64,000 nucleotides of DNA from Desulforamulus reducens MI-1 (GTDB lineage: Bacteria > Bacillota > Desulfotomaculia > Desulfotomaculales > Desulfotomaculaceae): positions 3,359,484 to 3,423,483 of the forward strand of contig NC_009253.1 of NCBI RefSeq assembly GCF_000016165.1. The letters are read 5' to 3'. The translations under genes and the position numbers were made by a program. Below the pieces are notes generated by a model. It saw only the letters and a program-made list of their open reading frames with translations, ran no database searches and was not told the origin of the DNA. Below are positions 54,292 through 62,485 of this stretch, piece by piece (positions within the stretch are counted from its first letter, which is position 1; each line of letters begins with the position of its first letter).

Positions 54292-55662
54292 CTAGCATCT
54301 GCCAAAGTCATCATTTATTCTAACAATATCATCTTCTTCCAAATATTCACCTAATTGTACTTCAATAACTTCTAACAATACCTTACCTGGGTTCTCCAGT
54401 CTATGCTTATAGCCCGTTTGAACGAAAGTGCTCTCTCCACTTCTTACTAAGAAGTCTTTACCCTCAACTGTTACTTTTGCAGTTCCTTTAACAACAATCC
54501 AGTGTTCACTTCGGTGGTGATGCAACTGATAACTTAACTTTTTCCCAGGAAGTACACTAATACGTTTAATCTTGTAAAATAACCCTTCTTCCAGAATAGT
54601 ATAAGAACCCCATGGTCTATATGTAGTTAAATGATAATCTACTTTAGAATCTTTTAGCTTCTTTAATTTATCAACAACTTCTTTAACCTTTTGCGATTGA
54701 TCCTTCTTACAAATCAATAAAGCATCTTTTTCATCCACTATTATTAAATCATTGACGCCAACAATTGCAACAGCCTTATCCTTATCTGTGTAGAGGAGGT
54801 TATTAGTGGAATCGATTAGTATGTCTCCATCAAACACTACATTATTATTCTCATCTTTTGCGAACTGATCGTAGAACGCGTCAAAGCTACCCAAGTCTGT
54901 CCACTTAACGTTCATTGGAACAACTGCTACCCTTTGAGACTGCTCCATAATTCCATAGTCAATCGATATATTCGGTGTTATTTCATACGTTTTCTCTATA
55001 TCATTTTCTTGGAAACTCATAAATACTTCTGGACAGTATCGCTTCACTTCCTCTGTAAAGATATCTGTCCGGAACATAAACATACCACTGTTCCAAAAAT
55101 AGCCTTTATTTATATAACTCTCAGCTGTCTCTAAATTTGGTTTCTCTTTAAATTTGTCCACCCTATAGCCCTGCCCTATAGCAGATTGGGGTTTAATATA
55201 CCCATAACCAGTGTGTGGCTTTGAGGGTTTAATTCCATAAGTTATGATATAATCATTTGCGAAATTAACACCCGATAGAATAGTTTCAACAAATGCTTTT
55301 TCGTCTTCAATTAAGTGATCTGATGGAAATACCACTGAGATATCGTCACCATTTTTCTGAATTTCCTTTACTGCATAATAAATAGCTGGCAAGGTATTTT
55401 TACCAGACGGCTCGATAAGGATATTCTTCTCATTAAACTTATAACCAAGCTCTTCAATCTGCCCTAATGCTAAAAAGCGATACTCTTTGTTTGTGACTAT
55501 AAATATTTGGTTAGAATCTGTTATTTTTAAACATCTCTTAAAAGAAGTCTGAAAGATTGATTTATCCATTCCTTTCAGTTTCAAGAATTGTTTTGGGTAG
55601 TTTGTTCTGCTAAGTGGCCAAAGTCTTGTTCCACTGCCACCTGCTAAGATAATTACTTTCAT
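54292..55662 (-). CDS. manC: bifunctional mannose-1-phosphate guanylyltransferase / mannose-6-phosphate isomerase
   Basis: 456 residues. The N-terminal nucleotidyltransferase has ILAGGSGTRLWPLSR and FVEKP-type FKEKPNLE. The C-terminal cupin-type isomerase domain has YQLHHHRSEHWIVVKG and the final EVQLGEYLEEDDIVR. Both activities are needed to make GDP-mannose from fructose 6-phosphate along with ManB. ATG with AGGAGTT upstream. Cotranscribed with gmd (54-bp gap). Confidence 0.96.
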   Translation of the reverse strand: MKVIILAGGSGTRLWPLSRTNYPKQFLKLKGMDKSIFQTSFKRCLKITDSNQIFIVTNKEYRFLALGQIEELGYKFNEKNILIEPSGKNTLPAIYYAVKEIQKNGDDISVVFPSDHLIEDEKAFVETILSGVNFANDYIITYGIKPSKPHTGYGYIKPQSAIGQGYRVDKFKEKPNLETAESYINKGYFWNSGMFMFRTDIFTEEVKRYCPEVFMSFQENDIEKTYEITPNISIDYGIMEQSQRVAVVPMNVKWTDLGSFDAFYDQFAKDENNNVVFDGDILIDSTNNLLYTDKDKAVAIVGVNDLIIVDEKDALLICKKDQSQKVKEVVDKLKKLKDSKVDYHLTTYRPWGSYTILEEGLFYKIKRISVLPGKKLSYQLHHHRSEHWIVVKGTAKVTVEGKDFLVRSGESTFVQTGYKHRLENPGKVLLEVIEVQLGEYLEEDDIVRINDDFGRC

Positions 55663-55690
55663 TTATAACTCCTTCCTGCTTACAATCTTA

Positions 55691-57211
55691 TTAATAAGCT
55701 CCCTCTCGTTTTATAACAACTCGAATTGTCTTTAGAAGAAGTACTATATCCAACCAAATTGACCAATTCCTAACATACCAGGTATCTAATTTAAGTCTTC
55801 CTTCAAATTCAATAAGGTTCCGTCCACTAACTTGCCATAGACCTGTTATTCCTGGTTTTGCTACTAGTATGTCATGAATCCAATCCCCCATCTGGTTCTT
55901 TTCCCTAATCAAATAGGGTCTTGGTCCTACTAGACTCATATCACCAAGAATTACATTAATTAATTGGGGTAATTCATCTAAGCTGTATTTTCTTAAAAAG
56001 CAACCAACCCTGGTTACTCTGGGATCATTTCCCTTTAATTTGTTATAAGTCTGCCACTCCTCTCGGGCGTCCTTATTTGCCTTGAGATAACTTTTTAGTA
56101 TCTTATCCCCTGCCAAATACATGGTGCGGAACTTGTAGCATATAAAAGTTTCACCATTTTGTCCCAATCTTTCTTGTTTAAAGAAAGCGGGTCCCCGAGA
56201 GTCAACTTTTATTAATACTGCTAGGATAACCAAAATTGGAATGCAGAGAACTGAAATGATAGTTCCTGTAACAATATCAAAGGCACGCTTAATACCTCTG
56301 TTGAGGGCAGATCTTAACTTATTCTTAATATTCAGTAACAGGGTTTGTTCATCAAAGAAATATTCAACTTCAATTCCGTTCATGGATAAGCCAAAAAGAT
56401 CCGGTACTACCATAACATTATTAACCAGTGGCTGCAGCCTGTTAGTTAAAGTAACCAATTCTTTAGGCGGTAGCCCTGGGGCTGCGACAATAACATCTTG
56501 GACCTTTGTTTTAGCAATAAGTTCTTCTGCATCTTCAAAATTACCTAATATAGGTATTCTTAATCCTGACTTAGATTCATGAATATTGATTAACTCTTTA
56601 TTATCATCCAAAAAACCTATGGACTGATAGCCCATGGTATACTCACGTGTTAATGCCTTAAGAACCAATTCTCCAGTCTTACCTGCGCCAACAATTAAAA
56701 CGGGTTTACTCCAAACCCCAAGCCTAACCAATAATTTTTTACCTAAATACCTAAGTAAAGGTATATACAAAATACTAATTAACCAAGACATGATAACTAA
56801 AGTTCTGGATATTTCTGCACTTAGTTTGGCCATGTAAAGAAAAGAAATGGCTAATGTCACTGCCAAGGTCGAGGACTTAAGAATTTTTTCGACTTCCTTC
56901 CAGTAGGGAAGTCTTTTCTGATATAGGTCCTCATAGGCCATACAGACGATTAATACTAAGGGTAGCCACCATAGGTTAACGATAGTATCGTTTAACAACT
57001 CGGGCTTAAACAACCCCGGAAGTATTATTGGCAAAAAGTTTATTCTAAGTATATAGGCAGTTAAAAGACTAAAGCCTATGGCCAATACGTCTAATATAAC
57101 CAGTGCAGGGACAGCTATAAGGGTTTTTGCCGTTGTAAATGATTTCATTGTTCTTGATTCATACTGATAGGGAACATCCATTGATGGTTTTACTGCTGGA
57201 CCCCCAGACAT
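55691..57211 (-). CDS. initiating polyprenyl-phosphate sugar-1-phosphate transferase (WbaP/WcaJ type)
   Basis: About 506 residues. Four N-terminal transmembrane helices, a Rossmann-like CoA_binding_3 domain (PVLIVGAGKTGELVLKAL), and the C-terminal bacterial sugar transferase domain. The last has KRAFDIVTG, FKQERLGQNGETFICYKFRT, and the catalytic DE in YSLDELPQLINVILGDMSLV. It starts repeat-unit assembly on undecaprenyl phosphate. I chose ATG at 57211 (GGAGGTGTTTCA upstream). It is a second initiator beside the WecA-like enzyme, which indicates a separate polymer. Confidence 0.95.
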   Translation of the reverse strand: MSGGPAVKPSMDVPYQYESRTMKSFTTAKTLIAVPALVILDVLAIGFSLLTAYILRINFLPIILPGLFKPELLNDTIVNLWWLPLVLIVCMAYEDLYQKRLPYWKEVEKILKSSTLAVTLAISFLYMAKLSAEISRTLVIMSWLISILYIPLLRYLGKKLLVRLGVWSKPVLIVGAGKTGELVLKALTREYTMGYQSIGFLDDNKELINIHESKSGLRIPILGNFEDAEELIAKTKVQDVIVAAPGLPPKELVTLTNRLQPLVNNVMVVPDLFGLSMNGIEVEYFFDEQTLLLNIKNKLRSALNRGIKRAFDIVTGTIISVLCIPILVILAVLIKVDSRGPAFFKQERLGQNGETFICYKFRTMYLAGDKILKSYLKANKDAREEWQTYNKLKGNDPRVTRVGCFLRKYSLDELPQLINVILGDMSLVGPRPYLIREKNQMGDWIHDILVAKPGITGLWQVSGRNLIEFEGRLKLDTWYVRNWSIWLDIVLLLKTIRVVIKREGAY

Positions 57212-57233
57212 TGAAACACCTCCAGCAGATTTG

Positions 57234-59519
57234 TTAACTGGCAATTAACGATAAAAGTTGATTATACTGTTTTTTAATATTTGGATTTTCTTTTTCTGCA
57301 GATTTTAAAAGGTTTTCCGCTTTGCTGATATCACCCTGCTTCTGAGCAATTAATGCTTGCCAAACAAGGGAATCTTTATTAATCTGAGGATTCTGGGAAG
57401 CTTCATTAATGTTTTGGGCTGCTTGAACTAGGTTCCCTTGAATCAAATTAGCAATACCTATGTTTAGTTTTATTTTGTCAGTTACTGCAAGTGGTTGTGC
57501 ATAAATCCAAAGTTTTTTCTTTTCTGGACTTATTTTTTTAAGCACAGCTGTTATTTTATCCGGTATAGCTATTGTTTCTTTGGTATAATTAGCCACAGTT
57601 TTGGGTTGCTTATTTTGCAATTCTCTTAAGGCTACATTTATCAGTGTATCTGAATATTGTTCATAATACTTAACTTTTAAGGGTGCTAATTGAATGGCCC
57701 TTTCAGCAGTCGTTACGGCCTTCTCAGTTTCACCTGCTCGTACGTATATAACAGCTGCCTCCAGATATCTATCTGGATTGTAGGGGGCTAACTCTATTGC
57801 CTTGTCAGCGTTTTCTACAGCTTGCTTAGGCATTTTAAAGGCACTATATAATTGGGCTGCAAGGCCATATGTCTTAGCTTCCATTGGGTTCATTGTTATA
57901 GCCTTTTCCGTTAAAGCTATGGCCTCCTGCCCTTGTCTTGCATTAAGTGCTTTTATAGCAGCATCATAGAGGTTATCGGAAGAAATCATTATTAAAGATC
58001 CTGTAAAGATGACCAATGTAACAATAATAGAGGCCACTAATGTGTATCCTGAGTACAGCTTTCCCTTTTCTTTTGGGCTTTCCTGGCTAAAGTTCTGGTC
58101 CAATCTTACCATGCACCCTACTAAGGTAAAAAGGATCATCGTTAACGCAGCTAAGGATAAATTAAAATCTATTACTGAGTGGGACAAAATTGCTAAGATC
58201 GCACAAATTAAAGTGGCTGCCATCAATTTTTCTTCCGTGCGGGAGAATTTAAATACTCTATAAGCAAGTTTTATAAACATCCCCCAGATGGCAATTATTA
58301 TAAGCAAACCCAAGAGACCTGCTTCGATGGTTGCTTGCAAAAAATAACTGTGCATTACGCGTACATTATAAGCATAGCTCTGGAATATTGTATAGGCTTC
58401 TGCCCAACCTCCGCCGCCCCACCCAATGAATGGTCTTTCCTGAATCATTTTGAAACTATCTTCGTACGTTGTGAAACGTTCCATAGCTCCAAACATATGT
58501 ATTTTTTCTAAAAGAATATCAAAAATCCCTGTATGGTATAAAGCAAATGTCCCCCCTAGGAGCATACCTAGCAAAAAAATAAGTATTTGTTTCAATGAGA
58601 TATGGGGTGCTTTTGATTTATATTTATTAATAATCCACTGGTAAAGGGAAGTAATTATTATACCAGTCATCACCCAAAGCCATGCCTGAAAAACATTCTT
58701 ATTCATTATACTTAAAAGAAACATCTTGCTGCCTAAGAAGGCAAATAGAGCTAATAATATGTTACTAAGGATTAGGATAAATCTTTTATTGTCTGGATAA
58801 AGAAGCCATAAAAGTGAAGAAAAAATACCAAATATGATATAGCCACCATGGGATTGAGTTGAGAAAAATACCAATAACAGAAGATATGTACTGGAGCTAA
58901 AAAAATAATTAGTTAGTTTATTTTTGTATTCCTCCGTGAGATAAAAGCCAATAAAAATAATTGCAGTCAAGAAGGATGCTAAAGTATTTTTATATTGAAA
59001 GACTGAAGCAATGGTACCTCCATCGCGTAGAGAATATGCATCCTTTATATCTAACCAACCTGAAGCAACAAACAAGCCTGCTAATGCTACACACACTCCG
59101 TTAAAGAATAAAACAGCAAAAATTTTTTCTATATGTTTAGATGTGCGAATTACACGAACAGCGGTCCAAAAGACAAAAAAATACAAGATATTTTCAAATA
59201 CTTCATCAATAGCCAAAGCATAGTTAACAGCTGAAAAAGAAGCAATGATATAAACAACTGGTAATGCTAAGACTAAATAATCTAATGGATTTGAAAAAAA
59301 ACGTACGTTTTTCCTTTGAAAGCTAATTATTGAAGCAAAAAGAAAAAGGATAGCTGCAGCTAGTAATGCCACTCGCTGATTATCTGGAAAAAATAACCCA
59401 TTAAAAAAGGGACCTATGAATAACAGGCAACAAAGTCCCCAATATGTCAGACGGTCAAAAAGACTCTCTGTTTCTAGTATTACCTCATTACCTAGTAATG
59501 GTGTTCTTGTGTAGCCCAT
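57234..59519 (-). CDS. O-antigen ligase/polymerase-family protein with C-terminal TPRs
   Basis: 761 residues. The first 500 or so contain about 11 transmembrane helices and the Wzy_C motif (RPFIGWGGGGWAEAYTIFQS and a following HSYFLQATIEAGLLG loop). The last 240 residues contain TPR repeats (e.g. ALTEKAITMNPMEAKTYGLA and ADKAIELAPYNPDRYLEAAV). Such proteins polymerise or ligate surface glycans; the TPRs may bind partners outside the membrane. ATG with AAGGAG upstream. First gene of the minus-strand polysaccharide operon; a hairpin lies in its leader. Confidence 0.9.
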   Translation of the reverse strand: MGYTRTPLLGNEVILETESLFDRLTYWGLCCLLFIGPFFNGLFFPDNQRVALLAAAILFLFASIISFQRKNVRFFSNPLDYLVLALPVVYIIASFSAVNYALAIDEVFENILYFFVFWTAVRVIRTSKHIEKIFAVLFFNGVCVALAGLFVASGWLDIKDAYSLRDGGTIASVFQYKNTLASFLTAIIFIGFYLTEEYKNKLTNYFFSSSTYLLLLVFFSTQSHGGYIIFGIFSSLLWLLYPDNKRFILILSNILLALFAFLGSKMFLLSIMNKNVFQAWLWVMTGIIITSLYQWIINKYKSKAPHISLKQILIFLLGMLLGGTFALYHTGIFDILLEKIHMFGAMERFTTYEDSFKMIQERPFIGWGGGGWAEAYTIFQSYAYNVRVMHSYFLQATIEAGLLGLLIIIAIWGMFIKLAYRVFKFSRTEEKLMAATLICAILAILSHSVIDFNLSLAALTMILFTLVGCMVRLDQNFSQESPKEKGKLYSGYTLVASIIVTLVIFTGSLIMISSDNLYDAAIKALNARQGQEAIALTEKAITMNPMEAKTYGLAAQLYSAFKMPKQAVENADKAIELAPYNPDRYLEAAVIYVRAGETEKAVTTAERAIQLAPLKVKYYEQYSDTLINVALRELQNKQPKTVANYTKETIAIPDKITAVLKKISPEKKKLWIYAQPLAVTDKIKLNIGIANLIQGNLVQAAQNINEASQNPQINKDSLVWQALIAQKQGDISKAENLLKSAEKENPNIKKQYNQLLSLIAS

Positions 59520-59614
59520 ACACTAACTCTCCTTATTCTTTTTTATTCTACATTTTTTATTCTACAATTACATTATATATCCCTTTCTCATATTTGTTTT
59601 TTAAGTTTATAAAA

Positions 59615-59631
59615 TCTGGCTTCTTTGCCAG
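59615..59631 (-). promoter_or_regulatory. hairpin in the polysaccharide operon leader
   Basis: Minus strand TCTGGC-AAAGA-GCCAGA followed by TTTTATAAAC, about 100 nt before the start codon. It could be an attenuator. No ops/JUMPstart (GGCGGTAG) element was found. Confidence 0.4.
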
Positions 59632-59704
59632 AAAAATGTTAGCCTGTATTTTCCTTAGATAACAGAACCTAATGGGGTTCTCTGACTTTATAATTGCACT
59701 TAAC

Positions 59705-59748
59705 ATAAAACCACCCTAGTATGAAAGAAATTCTCCTCAGGGTGGTTT
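59705..59748 (-). terminator. terminator after the TerB-like gene
   Basis: Stem AAACCACCCT / AGGGTGGTTT with a long loop, then TTTTATG on the minus strand. Confidence 0.85.
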
Positions 59749-59780
59749 AAACAGATTCAACAATCTAAGATACTTTTGAT

Positions 59781-60188
59781 TTATGCTTTTGTTTTATTTT
59801 GTTCCATTTCTTTTAGAGCATTGGTAACATGTTCTTTAATAGCTTCTAATTTAATATTAATGTTAAGCATTTTACATATTTGCAGCAACTTAGCCTTTTC
59901 ATCTTTGTATTTTCCGCTGACTAAAAATATCATAACCAATTCTTGTACCAATAAAAGTTTTATATTAGGGTCCAGCGCCTCCATTGGCTGTAGTATTTCT
60001 TCAATACTATATTTTTTCTGTACTTTCGACCATATCCTAGAGGCATACTCTTCAGGTATACCGTAGTTTTTCAAGATATTATACACCACCATTTTCTGGG
60101 ATTCGGTAATTTTCTCACCAGAAGTGGCAATAGATGTTAAAGTTTCAACGTATATTATTCTATCTTCTAAGGTTTTAAATAGTTCCAT
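59781..60188 (-). CDS. small helical protein, possibly TerB-like
   Basis: 135 residues, all-helical and charged, no signal peptide. The pattern of a helical bundle with two pseudo-repeats (YVETLTSIATSGEKITESQK and later LQICKMLNINI) resembles TerB-like domains, but I cannot confirm it. ATG with AAAGGAG upstream. It has its own terminator and is separated from both neighbours, so it is probably monocistronic. Function unknown. Confidence 0.7.
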   Translation of the reverse strand: MELFKTLEDRIIYVETLTSIATSGEKITESQKMVVYNILKNYGIPEEYASRIWSKVQKKYSIEEILQPMEALDPNIKLLLVQELVMIFLVSGKYKDEKAKLLQICKMLNINIKLEAIKEHVTNALKEMEQNKTKA

Positions 60189-60326
60189 TTTTTAATGCAC
60201 TCCTTTGCTGAATCTTCATACTAACTATTCATTATAACATTACTTTGTCATTTTTTAGCTTCTTTTAGTAAAATTTTTGGTAAAAGTAGTTTTCCTCTTT
60301 TTATCCGCATTAATTCCCCTTGCCCA

Positions 60327-60365
60327 CATTAAAACCCTGTGATACTAATTCACAGGGTTTTAATT
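60327..60365 (-). terminator. terminator after the SLAP-domain gene
   Basis: Perfect 12-bp stem AAAACCCTGTGA / TCACAGGGTTTT with a 7-nt loop. T-rich on both exits. Confidence 0.92.
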
Positions 60366-60367
60366 TT

Positions 60368-61156
60368 TTATAAAAATGCAATAGAGCATTGGTTGATGTC
60401 TGCATCTGAATTCACAATTGTTTCCGGAGTAAATTTAAAGGATCTTAGTAAAAACATTCCGGGTTCTAAAATATATTGTTCTATTACAAAAGCAGCTCTC
60501 GCAACTATAGACTTATTGGTATCTACAATTCCAAATTGAAATCTTGAAAGTACTGTTGGCTTAGCTAACCTATGCCTAAGAACTATTGCTACAGTTAATG
60601 AACCATCGTTATTCTTTTCTATACTGTATGTATCAATATTTATTGACCCTTCTTGGACTGATGGTAGTTTTTTTAAAAAAGTAGTAAATTGCCTCATTTG
60701 TTCTTCATTTAAAGGTTCCGGTAGTCTATCTTCTATCACAAGCATATACGGAGGTATATTTCTACTATTGAAAGCTATTTTGAGATCCTTAAGAGAGTTA
60801 TCAAGAGTTAAATCTTCTTTGCCTAGATAAAATCGCCAAGGTCTAACGCTATACGCAGGTATATCTCCCATGTCACTCAAATTTATAGTTACACTAGCTA
60901 GCACTTCTCCCTTTGGATTTAATATCTTTAGAGGTGTCTGAGTAAAACATATTTTATGAGATGTAACGTTTCTTAGATAAAAACCTATTTCAATTTTGTC
61001 TTCCCAGTTAACGGTATAAATTGAGTCAATTGCAACAGTTCCATCAGTAATTTGAGGTAAATTATTTATCTCTTCTTGCATTAAATGTAACTCAATATCA
61101 GATCTCTTTTTGTATATTTCATCTTGATGTAATGAAAGGTTGAGCGCAATGCTCAT
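60368..61156 (-). CDS. SLAP-domain protein (S-layer-associated, two copies)
   Basis: 262 residues with no signal peptide. Two related halves each have the SLAP pattern: a strand 'IDSIYTVNWEDKIEIGFYLR', then 'PLKILNPKGEVLA', then 'IPAYSVRPWRFYL'. The second copy is 'INIDTYSIEKNNDGSLTVAI' with 'EPGMFLLRSFKFTPE'. SLAP domains are known from accessory-Sec S-layer assembly proteins of Firmicutes. No secA2 is in the window. ATG with GGGGGT upstream. Its position beside a stalk-domain surface protein supports a role in S-layer assembly. Confidence 0.78.
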   Translation of the reverse strand: MSIALNLSLHQDEIYKKRSDIELHLMQEEINNLPQITDGTVAIDSIYTVNWEDKIEIGFYLRNVTSHKICFTQTPLKILNPKGEVLASVTINLSDMGDIPAYSVRPWRFYLGKEDLTLDNSLKDLKIAFNSRNIPPYMLVIEDRLPEPLNEEQMRQFTTFLKKLPSVQEGSINIDTYSIEKNNDGSLTVAIVLRHRLAKPTVLSRFQFGIVDTNKSIVARAAFVIEQYILEPGMFLLRSFKFTPETIVNSDADINQCSIAFL

Positions 61157-61300
61157 TTTTAAATACCCCCTGCTTAATATTTACATTTTTTATTCATGTT
61201 TCTTATTATAGCATACTGTTTAAAGCTATAATGATAGTACTTTAACAGCAAGTTTATCCATTATCCGTAATTTTTGCTACTAGGGTATATCTAATTAATG

Positions 61301-61323
61301 AAAATCCACCCATAGGGTGGATT
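61301..61323 (-). terminator. terminator after the TolC-like gene
   Basis: Stem AATCCACCC / GGGTGGATT, then TTCATTAATTAG on the minus strand. It overlaps the stop codon. Confidence 0.75.
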
Positions 61324-62401
61324 ACTTTATAACAGGGTTTAACTCACCAGTTAATTTTTGAAGTTTATCAACAGTAACAGTATGTGAGACCGCTGTGGAT
61401 AATTTAGCTACTTGTAGCTGACCTAAGGAATACGCTACTTCATCTACCACATCTTTTGTGGCCATGCCAACTTCATACTTGGCTTTGACTACTTTCAGGG
61501 TCTCTTGGAGCTGTTTTTCTTTTACTTCGTATTGCATATACTTAGTTTGTTTATCCAAAATATCCAAACAATAGGCTTTTGCTAAAAGACGAATACTTTC
61601 TTCTGTATCCCTAACCTCATTCTGGGCCTGGGATTCGGTATATTCCCCGATATCGTAAGAATCCTCGTAATACTTTGCATTACTTTCCTTTTTTGCTTTC
61701 TCTTTTTTAGCCCACACTTCAAAGGAATTGTTTACTGACCTTAACACCATTGTATCTACATCTAGATTTTCTATGGGTGTAAAGGCAACTGTATCCACGA
61801 GTTCTGGACGTGCTTCTTGATTATTTCCCATTAACTTATTTAAATTACTATAGGCTTTCGTAAGTGTGTTGGTCTTTTCTTCAATGGCTGCTTTGTCTTC
61901 TTTTAAGGTGCTTTCAGCAGTAAGTACATCCATTTGAGTAGCCATGCCGACTTCATACTTAGAAACCACCTGGGAGTGTTTAATCAATGATACGGCAAGC
62001 TTCTGGTGTGCAGTTGCCAGATCCTTCTTTGCTAAAAGAACGTTGTAATAGGCTTCTTTGACATCAATTACTAGTTGTCTTTTTTGATTATCCAGCAATT
62101 TTTCAGTGGAACGGTAGCCTAAATCAGTTTCAAAATATACTTTGTGAATTTCTCTATCCTGTTGTTCTGGTATGTTATACCCAGACATTATCCCATTCAT
62201 GGACCATTTTATATTATCACGGGTTATATCCAACTTTTCCATGTCTAATTCGGTATTTTTTATTTGTGTGTTATAAATAAAAGCCTTTTGGGTAGCCTGT
62301 TGCAACGTTAGTTTGTCTACTGTTTGTTGCGCATAGGAAGGCATAGCTTGGAGCATAATTGATATCATGCTAACCATAAGAATAAATATTTTTTTTCGCA
62401 C
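61322..62401 (-). CDS. TolC-family (OEP) exported coiled-coil protein
   Basis: 359 residues. A signal peptide (ends MPSYAQ) precedes two long helical halves with matching signatures: KYEVGMATQMDVLTAESTL and KYEVGMATKDVVDEVAYSL. These are the internal repeats of the outer-membrane-efflux family. It is shorter than Gram-negative TolC (about 430-490), and the beta strands that would form the outer-membrane barrel are not obvious. GTG start with AAAGGGGG upstream. A monoderm homologue probably works in the wall or S-layer space rather than as an outer-membrane channel. Confidence 0.85.
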   Translation of the reverse strand: MRKKIFILMVSMISIMLQAMPSYAQQTVDKLTLQQATQKAFIYNTQIKNTELDMEKLDITRDNIKWSMNGIMSGYNIPEQQDREIHKVYFETDLGYRSTEKLLDNQKRQLVIDVKEAYYNVLLAKKDLATAHQKLAVSLIKHSQVVSKYEVGMATQMDVLTAESTLKEDKAAIEEKTNTLTKAYSNLNKLMGNNQEARPELVDTVAFTPIENLDVDTMVLRSVNNSFEVWAKKEKAKKESNAKYYEDSYDIGEYTESQAQNEVRDTEESIRLLAKAYCLDILDKQTKYMQYEVKEKQLQETLKVVKAKYEVGMATKDVVDEVAYSLGQLQVAKLSTAVSHTVTVDKLQKLTGELNPVIK

Positions 62402-62430
62402 GACAAAGCCCCCTTTGGCTATAGTTAGAT

Positions 62431-62459
62431 AAAGCCCGAGCCTTTTGGCTCGGGCTTTT
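62431..62459 (-). terminator. terminator after the stalk-domain surface protein gene
   Basis: Perfect 12-bp stem AAAGCCCGAGCC / GGCTCGGGCTTT with a TTTT loop, 27 bp past the stop codon. GC-rich and strong. Confidence 0.9.
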
Positions 62460-62485
62460 GATTCATTAGCTAGTTATTCTATTGA

